The notes under the pieces are model-generated. The model saw only the letters and a list, made by a program, of their open reading frames with translations. It searched no databases and was not told the DNA's origin. A stretch of DNA of 64,000 nucleotides, from contig NZ_CP110848.1 of assembly GCF_026240635.1 (NCBI RefSeq), positions 1,304,501-1,368,500 on the forward strand. Reading direction: 5' to 3'. This document shows positions 16,922 through 25,264 of the stretch, one piece after another; position 1 is the stretch's first letter, and each line of letters begins with the position of its first letter. The stretch is from Trichothermofontia sichuanensis B231. GTDB taxonomy: Bacteria; Cyanobacteriota; Cyanobacteriia; B231. The position numbers and the translations under genes are program-made.

Positions 16922-17719
16922 CTAAATTCCAGCCCCATCGAGGAAGGCTTCAATCTCGCGATCGCGCAGACTGCACCGGGTTTTGGTGTGGTTCATGCTA
17001 GCCGCAGTGAGGGCAAACTCGGCCTCTTCCGTCAGCGTTCCCTCCGTCAACTCTGCTGCACTGACCTCCACACCACTGGCCAGCAGTTGTTGCTGCAACT
17101 GTTGCAGTTGCTCCTCCAGTTGATCAATACGATCGACCAGCGAACGAATGACCCGCGCTTCCGAATCAGGCAAATTGTTGTGATCGAGGGGATTTACCCG
17201 TACCCCTTCCCGGTAAACAATCCGCCCCGGCACCCCCACCACCGTGCAGTCGGACGGCACATCCCGCAACACAACAGACCCTGCCCCAATCCGCACATTG
17301 TCCCCGATCTTAAGATTACCCAGGACCTTGGCCCCTGCCCCCACCACAACGTTTTCACCCAAAGTGGGATGGCGTTTGCCACTTTGCTTACCGGTTCCGC
17401 CCAAGGTAACCCCCTGGTAGATCAGGGCATAATCGCCAACGATTGCAGTTTCCCCAATGACCACCCCCATCCCGTGGTCAATAAAGACCCCCTTACCAAT
17501 TTGGGCACCCGGATGGATCTCAATACCAGTCAGTAGACGCGATAGGTGGGAAATCAGGCGGGGAATGAAGGGAATCCCCAGGCGATACAAGCTGTGGGCC
17601 AGTCGATGGCTCATGAGGGCGTGGAGACCAGGGTAACAAAATAAAACCTCTAACCAGTTGCGAGCGGCAGGATCGCGATCGAAGACAATCCGAAAGTCAT
17701 TTAGAAAAGTGTTTAGCAC
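16922..17719 (-). CDS. cysE: Serine O-acetyltransferase
   Basis: Makes O-acetylserine from serine and acetyl-CoA, the first step of cysteine synthesis. The N-terminal helical part ([20 protein letters not shown]) is followed by left-handed beta-helix hexapeptide repeats with [20 protein letters not shown], including the active-site DHG, and [19 protein letters not shown] coiled-coil, Gln-rich tail ([15 protein letters not shown]) ends the protein, longer than in E. coli CysE. I choose GTG 17719 ([13 protein letters not shown]), which agrees with the usual cyanobacterial N-terminus; the frame also has TTG at 17725. plsC follows after 33 bases. Confidence 0.92.
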   Translation of the reverse strand: MLNTFLNDFRIVFDRDPAARNWLEVLFCYPGLHALMSHRLAHSLYRLGIPFIPRLISHLSRLLTGIEIHPGAQIGKGVFIDHGMGVVIGETAIVGDYALIYQGVTLGGTGKQSGKRHPTLGENVVVGAGAKVLGNLKIGDNVRIGAGSVVLRDVPSDCTVVGVPGRIVYREGVRVNPLDHNNLPDSEARVIRSLVDRIDQLEEQLQQLQQQLLASGVEVSAAELTEGTLTEEAEFALTAASMNHTKTRCSLRDREIEAFLDGAGI

Positions 17720-18091
17720 AGGCAATGACCGCAGGTGGCAAATGGAGTGAAACTCTATCTATCTTAACCATAAAGGCTCCCCTCCAAAGTATTTGGGATT
17801 GCCGCCCCCAGCGGTAGGGATTACGCCCCACCCCAGACCCTGCCGCTCTGCTAATTTTGCCCCGATCAGCCCCCTCATTTGAGGGAATCGGTTGAGCAGC
17901 CCAACTCCAACCAGATCTCACCCACAAGCTTGCCCCCACAAACCTGCCCCCAGGAGCTTGCTTAGGATGTAACGTTTTGTAAGAGGTACCGATCACAATG
18001 AGCTAAGTAATGGATAGTCAGGGTAGAAGGTGACCCCTAAGGTCCCGAAGGCTACGGTTAAGCGCAGGTTTTCCCATTGGAGGTGAACACC
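17720..18091. other. Intergenic region between divergent cysE and the small membrane-protein gene
   Basis: About 370 bases between divergent genes. It contains C-rich stretches (CCCCCACAAACCTGCCCCC near 17934) and no frame or palindrome I would call. Both promoters must lie here, but no confident -10/-35 pair was found. Confidence 0.4.
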
Positions 18092-18364
18092 ATGAATCGG
18101 AAGCTGATCGTCTTTTCAGCTCTGTTCACAGCGGTGATTGGTGCGGTTATCGGTCTAGCTGCCGCCAGGATGCACCACGGGTGCTTTGCCAGTTCCCTCT
18201 ATCAGGATCTGGGTCGTAAATATGCGATCGCGGGGGCAACTGCCGGACTGTTGGTGGGGGCGGGGCAAGAAGCCGTGCGTCAACTGAAGCATCAACGAGA
18301 TACTGAAGAAGCGCAACTCAATCAAGCGCATTGGGTGCAGCCACGCCTGCATCACGGGCGCTGA
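18092..18364 (+). CDS. Small membrane protein, hypothetical
   Basis: Protein of 90 residues. ATG 18092 is preceded by a strong GGAGGTG site 7 bases away, which decides the start over an in-frame TTG at 18077. One hydrophobic segment covers residues 5-23 (LIVFSALFTAVIGAVIGLAA); a second weaker one, YAIAGATAGLLVGAGQEAV, lies at about 44-62. The tail is charged (KHQRDTEEAQ). It could be a thylakoid or plasma-membrane accessory protein. The stop lies 33 bases upstream of the Raf1 start and the two may be co-transcribed. No family assigned. Confidence 0.65.
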   Translation: MNRKLIVFSALFTAVIGAVIGLAAARMHHGCFASSLYQDLGRKYAIAGATAGLLVGAGQEAVRQLKHQRDTEEAQLNQAHWVQPRLHHGR

Positions 18365-18396
18365 AAGGTTTAACCATTGCTGTTCAACCCCCGCTG

Positions 18397-19494
18397 ATGG
18401 ATGTTTCCAAGACAGCTATGCAACCCAACCCACCCGCACCCTCCCCGATCGAGGCTGAGTCACTCCTGCGGCAGCTCCGCCAAAAGCAAGGAACCTGGGT
18501 AGCCTGGGGGCAAGCCTGCCAGCAGCTACAAAAAGCTGGCTATACCCCCCAACAGATCTTTGAAGCCACGGGCTTTGAACCCGTGCGCCAGAACCAGATT
18601 ATTGTGGCTGCTCAGGTCTATGCCTCGATCGTTAATGCCCCGGCTTCCGAAGCCGTGATTGCCCACTATGCCCAAACCGGCAGCGATCGCCTGTACGAAC
18701 TGCGGATCTTAACCCAAGCGGAACGGGTAGCTGCGGCTGAACTGATTCTGGCCAAGCACCTAGATGCGGACCAAGCCCATGAGCTAGCCAGGATCTATAA
18801 AGAAGCCGCCCGGAGTCGTCAGCGTCCGTCGGAATTCTCGGAGCAGCCGGGGGATATCATGGCCTATCACTATTGGAAACTCGCCCGACAGACCAGTGAT
18901 CTAGCCGATCGCTCGCGGTTGATTGCCCAGGGTTTAAGCTTTGTCGCTACCCCTGCCGCTCGTCAGCAACTCGAACACCTGCTGACCGACTTTACCGTGA
19001 CCCCCCGGCACCCCCAACCCCTGCTCCCCCTGTATCGCCTAGAAGCCGAGGAGGAAATGCCACGGGTAGTACCGGTTGTGGGCCGTTTACCCCTTCATCC
19101 GGGCGATCTAAAAGCGGTCCCCCTGCTCGATGAACAGGGGGCGTTTCGCCTCGTCACCTTTCAAGGGGAAGGGGCTTGGGTCGCTATCCCCGGCTGGCAA
19201 GTTGTGAGCGCAGCTGAGGACCCGATCGCCCTCCTAGCCACCCCTGAGCAATTGCCTCTGCCCCCCACAACCGCGATCACGCCCCAAACCGAGTTGCTAA
19301 TTATCTGCGATCGCGCCCAGCGTCAATGGGACCCCCATAGCTATTTCCTAGTTGCCCAGGAAGACCAAGTTGAAGTGCAGTGGCAGGATACGGACCCCCA
19401 ACAGCCGATCCTGGGGCGGGTGTTGATTGTGCTCCGACCTAAGGCAACGATCCTTGAGCCAGTGGATCAAGACCCCTGGCACATTGATGAATAG
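18397..19494 (+). CDS. raf1: RuBisCO accumulation factor 1
   Basis: Assembly chaperone for form I RuBisCO: Raf1 dimers bind folded RbcL subunits and help form the L8 core in the cytoplasm or carboxysome. The N-terminal alpha domain shows LLRQLRQKQGTWVAWGQACQ, FEATGFEPVRQNQIIVAAQV and RPSEFSEQPGDIMAYHYWKL; the C-terminal beta domain (from about residue 215) carries the dimerisation fold, with LPLHPGDLKAVPLL and YFLVAQEDQVEVQW. Length (365 residues) is normal for the family. ATG 18397 is taken as start; ATG 18418 (MQPNPPAP) is a close alternative. Confidence 0.9.
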   Translation: MDVSKTAMQPNPPAPSPIEAESLLRQLRQKQGTWVAWGQACQQLQKAGYTPQQIFEATGFEPVRQNQIIVAAQVYASIVNAPASEAVIAHYAQTGSDRLYELRILTQAERVAAAELILAKHLDADQAHELARIYKEAARSRQRPSEFSEQPGDIMAYHYWKLARQTSDLADRSRLIAQGLSFVATPAARQQLEHLLTDFTVTPRHPQPLLPLYRLEAEEEMPRVVPVVGRLPLHPGDLKAVPLLDEQGAFRLVTFQGEGAWVAIPGWQVVSAAEDPIALLATPEQLPLPPTTAITPQTELLIICDRAQRQWDPHSYFLVAQEDQVEVQWQDTDPQQPILGRVLIVLRPKATILEPVDQDPWHIDE

Positions 19495-19645
19495 CCGGTG
19501 TCGCTGGATAAGCTAGAAAGGGTAGGGGATCAATCCACGGGAAGGCGATCGCTGCCTTAGGCACCTGCAATACAGACGGTTGTACCGAATTGTCACAGTA
19601 GACTAGATAACAGGTTTCCTTCAACTGCCAGGATGAGTGCTACGT

Positions 19646-20632
19646 ATGCCCATTAAGATCGAGCAGGGACTATTTCAAGCAGACTTTACAGATCACCATG
19701 CGGTACTCGGAATCCCGATCGATGCCGAAGCCAAAGAGATTCGCAAACGGTGGTTACAGATCTCGCGTCGCCTTCATCCTGACAGTCTAACTGGAGAGGA
19801 TGACGCCCATAAGCAAGCAGCTACCGAAATCTTGTCAAAGCTCGTCAACCCCGCCTACGAACTCCTGAAGGACGATCGCGAGCGCGCCGAGTATCTGCTA
19901 TTGCTGAAGCTCAAGGGTAAACAAGCCATCCAACAACAAGCAATGAATCGGTTAGTGAGCCAGGAGGCAAAAACCCTGCTTCAGGCCAAGGACCCAGCCA
20001 AAACCTATCACGAAACCGTGCGGCAATTGGCGGCACACCAGTACGACACGCTTGATGGCATTATGGCTGTAACCGGCCAAATCAGTGAACTCAACCTTGC
20101 GTATCTGATGCGGACGGAGTCTCAAGATGGGATTAAGCTCAGCAGGCCAGCAGCAACAACTGCGACGACGGCGGCGACGACGGCGACTGCTACGACAACG
20201 GTGCGCCATGCGAAACCGGGTAGTGGGGCGTCTGCAACCACCCAGGCTCCTCCCCCCGTTCAGCCGAAAGTTCCAATCATTGATCAATACTACCGACGAG
20301 CCGAGGAGTTTCTCGCCAAGAAGAGTTATGCCGAAGCGATTAAGGAGTTGCGAGATGCTCTGAAGCTAGAGCCGACCAACGCCCGTTGTCATACGCTCCT
20401 GGGAACGGTCTACTTAGCCCAGAAGCAAAATACGATGGCTAAAATTCACTTTCAACAAGCCTTGAAGCATAATCCCCAGGACAGCAAAGCCCGAGAAGGG
20501 TTACGCCAATTGGGTCAGACGGTGGCGGCAACGGGCAACCAGGGGGGTAAGACGGCCCAGCAGTCGTCTGCTAAATCCGATAAGCCAGCGGGAGGAGGCT
20601 TGTTTGGGCGATGGTTTGGGGGTAAAAAATAG
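19646..20632 (+). CDS. DnaJ-domain and TPR protein
   Basis: Protein of 328 residues with an N-terminal J domain (residues about 12-75; DHHAVLGIPIDAEAKEIRKR and the HPD tripeptide in RRLHPDSL), which would stimulate an Hsp70 ATPase. A Thr/Ala low-complexity linker follows (about 160-190). A pair of TPR motifs spans residues about 218-290 (YYRRAEEFLAKKSYAEAIKE, then CHTLLGTVYLAQKQNTMAKI), and a Gly/Lys-rich tail ends with FGRWFGGKK. It is probably a client-targeting co-chaperone. ATG 19646 is preferred to GTG 19637 because of the AGGA-rich site upstream. Confidence 0.85.
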   Translation: MPIKIEQGLFQADFTDHHAVLGIPIDAEAKEIRKRWLQISRRLHPDSLTGEDDAHKQAATEILSKLVNPAYELLKDDRERAEYLLLLKLKGKQAIQQQAMNRLVSQEAKTLLQAKDPAKTYHETVRQLAAHQYDTLDGIMAVTGQISELNLAYLMRTESQDGIKLSRPAATTATTAATTATATTTVRHAKPGSGASATTQAPPPVQPKVPIIDQYYRRAEEFLAKKSYAEAIKELRDALKLEPTNARCHTLLGTVYLAQKQNTMAKIHFQQALKHNPQDSKAREGLRQLGQTVAATGNQGGKTAQQSSAKSDKPAGGGLFGRWFGGKK

Positions 20633-20695
20633 CCACCGGGTCAGTGTACACTGGACCCGGCAACCCTTCGGTACGCAACCTTCAGTAGGTCTAGA

Positions 20696-21994
20696 ATGAT
20701 TTATCAACCCCCTCCCGGTGCGCGCGATCTACTTCCTCTGGAAGTAGCCCAAACTCGCTGGATTGAAGCCCATCTGCGGGAAGTGTTTCGGGGGTGGGGG
20801 TACCAACAGATTATTACCTCGACTTTTGAACGACTAGATACGCTGATGGCCGGGGGGGCGGTGCAGCCATCTACGGTCATTCAGCTTCAGACCACGGATG
20901 AGGGTGAAATCCAGGGCCTGCGGCCAGAACTCACGGCTTCGATCGCCCGCATGGCCGTGACTCGCTTCAAAACGGCTACCCTACCCCTGCGCTTGTTTTA
21001 TCAAGCGAATGTCTTTCGGCGGGTTGCTAAAACCAGTCAGCAGGAGTTTCGGCAGGCAGGGGTTGAGTTACTAGGGGCTACCGGTCTGATGGCCGATGGT
21101 GAAATTTTGCTGCTGTTACTCGATTGTTTGGGGCATCTGCAGCTGCCAGGGGGACACCTGCTCTTGGGTGAGGCGGGCTTGACCCGATCGCTGCTTTCCC
21201 CTTTCCCCGAACCCTTACGACAACGGGTCCGTCAGGCGATTGCTCAGCTCGATCGCATTGGGTTAGAAGCGCTGCCCCTGTCCGAGGCGTTGCGGGCACG
21301 AGCACTATCCCTGATGGACTTGCGGGGGCAGCCGGAGTCAGTCCTACAACAGGTTAGCCAACTGGAGTTAACGGCGGAACAGCGCGATCGCGTCAGTAAT
21401 CTCAAAGGATTGGTAGACCTGCTACGGCAAGGGGCGTGGACAATCCCGAAGGGAAACACGGCGGCTGCCACCCGTTCGGGGATGGCCCTCATCTTGGACT
21501 TAAGCCTAATTCAACCCTTTGACTACTACACGGGCATCATTTTTGAGGTCATCAGTGACACCGCCTCTGGCCAGCGCGTTCTAGGACAGGGGGGTCGCTA
21601 CGATCAACTCATGAGCCTTTACCATCCAGAAGGGGAATCGATCCCAGGGATTGGCTTTTCCCTGAATACAGACACCCTGCATCAGGTTTTGCTCCAACAA
21701 TCAGGACCACTTCCCCAACAGCTACCCAGTCCGAGCTGGTTGGTGGTGGCCCAAACCGCCGCTGCCGCCCCTGCCGCCTTTGCCTATGCCCAGACCCTGC
21801 GGGCTGGGGCGGCTGGCTTAGCAGTGGAGATGGCGTTGGCAGCGGCGGGGGAAGCCGCCGCAGAGATCCGTCGCTATGCCCGCGATCGCCAGGTGGATAG
21901 AATTGCCTGGGTTGATGCCACCGGCGCAGCCACGATCGAGACAATCGGCACCGAGGCAGGGGTGACGAGCACAATTAATTCCCTACCAACATAG
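20696..21994 (+). CDS. hisZ: ATP phosphoribosyltransferase regulatory subunit
   Basis: HisRS-like protein of 432 residues without tRNA-charging activity, which forms a complex with short-form HisG for the first step of histidine synthesis. It has class II synthetase-like motifs: PPPGARDLLPLEVAQT at the start, GLRPELTASIARM near residue 76, and FDYYTGIIFEVISD near 274, followed by LGQGGRYDQLM. The C-terminal anticodon-binding domain of true HisRS is replaced by a short alanine-rich region. The 64-base gap to the DnaJ-TPR gene allows co-transcription. Confidence 0.9.
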   Translation: MIYQPPPGARDLLPLEVAQTRWIEAHLREVFRGWGYQQIITSTFERLDTLMAGGAVQPSTVIQLQTTDEGEIQGLRPELTASIARMAVTRFKTATLPLRLFYQANVFRRVAKTSQQEFRQAGVELLGATGLMADGEILLLLLDCLGHLQLPGGHLLLGEAGLTRSLLSPFPEPLRQRVRQAIAQLDRIGLEALPLSEALRARALSLMDLRGQPESVLQQVSQLELTAEQRDRVSNLKGLVDLLRQGAWTIPKGNTAAATRSGMALILDLSLIQPFDYYTGIIFEVISDTASGQRVLGQGGRYDQLMSLYHPEGESIPGIGFSLNTDTLHQVLLQQSGPLPQQLPSPSWLVVAQTAAAAPAAFAYAQTLRAGAAGLAVEMALAAAGEAAAEIRRYARDRQVDRIAWVDATGAATIETIGTEAGVTSTINSLPT

Positions 21995-21997
21995 ACA

Positions 21998-22137
21998 CCC
22001 ACTGGAGACCCCCACTGGGGGAATATCTTTACCCTAGGAGGGAGTTGTGGAACACCGATAACACGTTATGGTATAGTTCAGCAAGAATTCCAAAGACTAC
22101 AACATCCCTCGCTGGCTCCAGTGGGGGGATTTTTTTA
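21998..22137 (+). ncRNA. Candidate structured RNA / 3' regulatory element with terminator
   Basis: A 140-base segment between convergent hisZ and the DUF2996 gene shows nested complementarity. CCCACTGGAG (21998-22007) pairs with CTCCAGTGGG (22116-22125). A second copy of CCCACTGG gives the alternative CCCCCACTGG (22009-22018) with CCAGTGGGGG (22118-22127). Inside these, GAGGGAGTTGT pairs with ACAACATCCCTC (one bulge), and ACCGATAA with TTATGGT at the tip. CCCCC-ACT-GGGGG (22009-22021) can form a local hairpin that competes with the closing stem. GGATTTTTTT follows the 3' arm, as in an intrinsic terminator. It could be an independent small RNA, the hisZ 3' end, or a switch. No known RNA family is recognised and no promoter assigned. 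Confidence 0.5.
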
Positions 22138-22150
22138 GCCAGACGCAGGG

Positions 22151-22579
22151 CTAATTCCGAAGTAACCACTTTTGGGCATTGAGCCGCTGGACGACCCCAA
22201 ACACCAACAGGTTGAGGGTCACTCGACGCTCATCAATCAAAAAAGACTCTAACAAACTGGGTTGGGTGCCGTAGTCAGCACAGGCAAACTGTTTGCGACC
22301 ATTAATGTCACCATCGACGAAGGCTAGGTTGAATTGGCGTTGGTTACCCATCCAGGTGCCGATCACTTGCCAACAGGGGACACCGACAACCGGCAAGGGC
22401 CGCTGCTCAAAGGTTAAGGCCAAGTCCTGAAGCCCTTGTTTCATCAGGGCTGCTTTTAATGCGGGCAAGAAGTCCTGTTGGATAAAGTCAGCAAAGGGTT
22501 TGTCCTCTACTTTGGGGGCTTTTTTCGCCGCTGCTTTGGCCGTGGGTTGCTCTGGGGCGGCGGGGGTTTCGTCTGCCAT
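22151..22579 (-). CDS. DUF2996 family protein
   Basis: Cyanobacterial protein of 142 residues and unknown function. The first 25 residues are Ala/Pro/Lys-rich and disordered; the rest is one compact domain with PFADFIQQDFLPALKAALMK, CWQVIGTWMGNQRQFNLAF and PSLLESFLIDERRVTLNLL, the DUF2996 pattern. No catalytic motif or membrane segment is visible. It is convergent with hisZ and shares the structured 3' region. Confidence 0.8.
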   Translation of the reverse strand: MADETPAAPEQPTAKAAAKKAPKVEDKPFADFIQQDFLPALKAALMKQGLQDLALTFEQRPLPVVGVPCWQVIGTWMGNQRQFNLAFVDGDINGRKQFACADYGTQPSLLESFLIDERRVTLNLLVFGVVQRLNAQKWLLRN

Positions 22580-22911
22580 AGTTCCGAGGTTAAGGGTAGA
22601 GTGTACTGATCCTAGCTAGGGGTCGACGATCGGTTGTAACCAAAACTTTACCAAAGAACTGGCGGCACAGGCGGGATCTGGGCAATTACTGGCGATCAGG
22701 CACCAGGGTTAGGGGTGCGTAGCGCCGCCACCATACCCCGCTCGCCGGATTGACTGACAAAACTCGCAAATGAGTTAGTTAATAATTGTCAATTCTTGTT
22801 ACTAAAGTCTTGTTACTAAAGGGACGTGATGGCACCGCACAGCCTGATGAAGAACGGACAATAGAGAAAAAAGGCGATAAAAAAAGGCGATATTTGAGAT
22901 TTATAGTCATT
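22580..22911. other. Intergenic region upstream of the DUF2996 gene
   Basis: About 330 bases holding the promoter of the minus-strand DUF2996 gene. It includes a degenerate GGTGCGTAGCGCC palindrome (near 22713-22725), related to the GCGCGTAGCGC hairpin seen elsewhere in the window, and a repeated TCTTGTTACTAAAG (22793-22820). No gene seen. Confidence 0.4.
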
Positions 22912-23008
22912 ATAATTTAGGCTGAAACAGCACCGTCACCCCCAACTCCTCTCCCGCTCTGGGAGAGGGGAGTGAAAAGCTATATCGTTCTTATTGGGAT
23001 TGACTATA
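22912..23008 (+). repeat. MITE-like repeat, copy 1
   Basis: Begins TATAGTCATTATAATTTAG and ends GGGATTGACTATA, so TATAGTCA and TGACTATA form short terminal inverted repeats. The middle is C-rich with the palindrome CTCTCCC-GCTCT-GGGAGAG. It matches copies at 31061, 39377 and 42446 in the same layout. It has no coding capacity. Confidence 0.75.
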
Positions 23009-23068
23009 ATTGGCTGGAGACCCGATTGGTTGGCTAGGATCACTCGCAAGGGCGGGAAGGAGGTCGAT

Positions 23069-23194
23069 ATGTTGTTAGCAACTTTAACGACCGGGAATCC
23101 GGTAATTTACATGATTGTGAAGCTGTGTGTCTTAGCACTGGCCGTGATCGGGTGGTGGCTAGTAACAAGCTATTCCACTCATCCTGTTATCTAG
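23069..23194 (+). CDS. 41-residue single-span membrane protein, hypothetical
   Basis: ATG 23069 has a textbook ribosome site (AAGGAGG, 5 bases upstream). The peptide MLLATLTTGNPVIYMIVKLC is followed by VLALAVIGWWLVTSYSTHPV, a single membrane helix of about 23 residues with short ends. Small membrane peptides of this kind often bind larger membrane complexes. The strong ribosome site argues for a real gene in an otherwise repeat-filled spacer. No family recognised. Confidence 0.5.
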   Translation: MLLATLTTGNPVIYMIVKLCVLALAVIGWWLVTSYSTHPVI

Positions 23195-23199
23195 GCTAT

Positions 23200-23260
23200 T
23201 ACAGCCTTTACCTAATTTACTCAGTACACCGTTAAGGATACCGTTAAGGTTTACATTTGG
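23200..23260. repeat. CACCGTTAAGG repeat block, copy 1
   Basis: ACAGCCTTTACCTAATTTAC followed by TCAGTACACCGTTAAGG, then a second CCGTTAAGGTTTACA. The same block recurs at 27721 and 31165, and in diverged form at 29898. It lies close to a TATAGTCA-type repeat in three of these places, so the two may once have formed one larger element. Confidence 0.6.
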
Positions 23261-23567
23261 ATCCGACTGGCAGCCCTCATTCCCCAATCCCTTTGCCCAC
23301 AAGGGGTGAGGGCCGCAGCCGTGGGCGGCACCCAGCCTATCCAGGTAAAACGGTACTTTATGATTGCGGTAAAGACTGTACCTAGGACTTATCTGGGACA
23401 GTGGCGATGATACAGGGCGAGTACGGTGTGTTCACAGCAATGTAGCTAGGGGCTGATCGCAAGCGTCCCAGAGCTGTGCTACAGTTCGCATATCGTGGAT
23501 GAGTTCGTCACTGCTTAAGGCTCCTCATCATTACAAGCTGATTTGCCGTTCCTGATTGCTCTTGACC
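23261..23567. other. Intergenic region upstream of the BlaI-like gene
   Basis: About 300 bases that must include the promoter of the regulator-peptidase pair. It contains a C-rich repeat fragment (23273-23330) and a short dyad CTGT-GCT-ACAG (23473-23483) that could belong to an operator. BlaI-type repressors bind TACA/TGTA dyads; this match is too short to call. Confidence 0.35.
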
Positions 23568-23984
23568 ATGCCTCCCCTTCCTGATCCTTCGCCTAAGCAC
23601 CTTTCCCTCGGTCCCCTTGAGACGGAAATCATGGATATTCTCTGGGATCTGCAAGTGGCTAAGGTGAAAGACATTCATGATCGCCTGCTGAGTGATCCCG
23701 ATCGCGAACTGGCCTATGCGTCGGTGACCACGGTGTTGAATCGCTTGACTCAAAAGGGGTGGGTGACCTGCGATAAAAGTCATCGGGCTTACCTGTGGCG
23801 ACCTCGTCTGAGTCGGGAGCAAGCCCAGGTTCTGCAAGCTCACAATCAGCTTCAGCAATTCCTGGCGGTGGGAAACCCGGATATTGTGGCCGCCTTTGCC
23901 GATAGTCTTGATCACGCCAGTCTGGAGCAGTTGGATGCAATCGCCCAGCGGATTCAAGCTATCCGACAAGCCCGTGGAGGTTAA
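23568..23984 (+). CDS. BlaI/MecI/CopY-family transcriptional repressor
   Basis: Winged-helix repressor of 138 residues. Residues about 10-70 carry the family signature LGPLETEIMDILWDLQVAKV, then AYASVTTVLNRLTQKGWVTC, and a C-terminal dimerisation part follows. It would bind a dyad operator in front of its own operon. It ends 5 bases before a BlaR1-like membrane peptidase, the usual sensor partner whose cleavage of the repressor turns the operon on. ATG 23568 is chosen over two upstream TTG codons. The target genes are not visible beyond the pair itself; no beta-lactamase gene is present. Confidence 0.87.
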   Translation: MPPLPDPSPKHLSLGPLETEIMDILWDLQVAKVKDIHDRLLSDPDRELAYASVTTVLNRLTQKGWVTCDKSHRAYLWRPRLSREQAQVLQAHNQLQQFLAVGNPDIVAAFADSLDHASLEQLDAIAQRIQAIRQARGG

Positions 23985-23989
23985 GGCCG

Positions 23990-24868
23990 ATGCACCTAGC
24001 ATTAATTGCGATCGCATTAACCCTGGCGGTCTTGTGGCGATGGGGTCTGTGTTTACCTATGGGGCAACGTTCCGGGGCAAGTTCTTGGCAAACCCGGTGG
24101 CTGCTGACGATAAGTGCTTTGCTGTTACCACCCCTGTTGCTGTTGACGACGGCCCTCGCGATCGTGGGGATGGGGACGAGCGGCACGATGTTTGGGGCAA
24201 CGGTAAGCCGGGGAGGGTACGCCCTCAGTGTCGGGTTTCTGCTAGTAGCAGTGGGCTGGTTGGGGTATCTTGGGAGCAAGGGCTGGCGATCGCAGCAACA
24301 ACTGCGTGCGTATGCCAGCATTTCTGTGCCCCTGAGCTGCTCCCAGACTGAAGCCAAAATGCTGCCGGTCCCGCAGCATTTTGCGGGGCAAATTGGCTTT
24401 TGGCAACCCCAATTGGTGGTGAGCCAAGGACTGCTAGCGGACCTCAGTCCCGCTCATCTAGTGGCCGTCCTTGCCCACGAACAGGCGCATCGCCATTACC
24501 GGGATACCTTCTGGTTTTTTTGGTTTGGGTGGCTGCGTTCTCTGACGGCTTGGTTACCCCACACTGAGCGTCTATGGCAGGAATTGTTGCTGTTGCGCGA
24601 ACTGCGGGCCGATCGTTGGGCCGCCCAAAGCGTCGATCCCCTCCTGCTGGCGGAAGCGCTGTTAGAGGTGGTGGGATCGCCCATGACGCCACCACCGAGC
24701 GGAGCAACAGCGTTTCACGATGACGTTGAGATGAGCCGTTTCGAGGAGCGCATTAATGCCCTATTATCCCCTGCTGTCCCTGACCAGCCCTCGGCGGTAT
24801 ATGCGGCGATCGGCCTGGGGATTGCCTTCGTGTTGCTACCTCTCCTCCTCATTCCCCTCCATCACTAA
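23990..24868 (+). CDS. M56/BlaR1-like membrane metallopeptidase
   Basis: Protein of 292 residues with hydrophobic segments near residues 2-18, 34-60 and 68-88 and another at the C-terminus. The zinc motif HEQAH (HExxH) lies near residue 163 inside LVAVLAHEQAHRHYRDTFWF, and a downstream ELRADRWAA supplies the third ligand, as in M48/M56 peptidases. It lacks the penicillin-binding sensor domain of staphylococcal BlaR1, so the signal is something else. It is encoded directly after its BlaI-like repressor and probably cleaves it. Confidence 0.85.
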   Translation: MHLALIAIALTLAVLWRWGLCLPMGQRSGASSWQTRWLLTISALLLPPLLLLTTALAIVGMGTSGTMFGATVSRGGYALSVGFLLVAVGWLGYLGSKGWRSQQQLRAYASISVPLSCSQTEAKMLPVPQHFAGQIGFWQPQLVVSQGLLADLSPAHLVAVLAHEQAHRHYRDTFWFFWFGWLRSLTAWLPHTERLWQELLLLRELRADRWAAQSVDPLLLAEALLEVVGSPMTPPPSGATAFHDDVEMSRFEERINALLSPAVPDQPSAVYAAIGLGIAFVLLPLLLIPLHH

Positions 24869-25264
24869 CTAACTAACTTGGGTGGGGGATGACTCTCGAA
24901 GAGGGGCTGAAGCCCCTCTTCACGCTAGCGAACCATCACTAACTGACTACCCTGGGTGAAGGATGATGCCCGGTGGCCTGTAGCGACTGATTTTGCCAGT
25001 TCCCAAGGCAACACCGCAACGGGATTTCGGAAAACAAGCATGGGTTTGGTCAGGATAGCCCCCTGATTGCTTCAGGAGTGGCAGGGCGAAATTGGGGGCA
25101 ACGACGCCGGTGGCGACGCTGACCCCATAGATAGGGTCCTCTGTGTCAGGTTCCTTAGGTAAGCAAAAGAAAATTAGTATATTTATATCATTCAATCGAT
25201 CAGTCTCTATAATGGGGCCATCGATGAGCGCCAATCGCTGAGTGAACGGATACGCATCTGGCTT
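24869..25264. other. Intergenic region with perfect hairpin and short direct repeats
   Basis: About 400 bases upstream of dnaB. GAAGAGGGGCT-GA-AGCCCCTCTTC (24898-24921) is a perfect inverted repeat that could end the peptidase transcript, though no T-run follows. CATCACTAACTAACT (24860) and CATCACTAACTGACT (24933) with similar flanks form an imperfect direct repeat around it. A minus-strand frame (24947-25276) is open but not protein-like. Confidence 0.5.

Noticed and set aside
16733-17536. Long plus-strand frame of 267 codons opposite cysE
   Set aside because: It lies antisense to the well-conserved serine acetyltransferase and has no family features; it is a shadow of biased codon use.
22000-22137. 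tRNA, 6S RNA or SRP RNA identity for the structured segment
   Set aside because: No TTCGA-type loop and acceptor pattern of tRNA, no SRP tetraloop motif, and no typical 6S neighbour; no known family fits.
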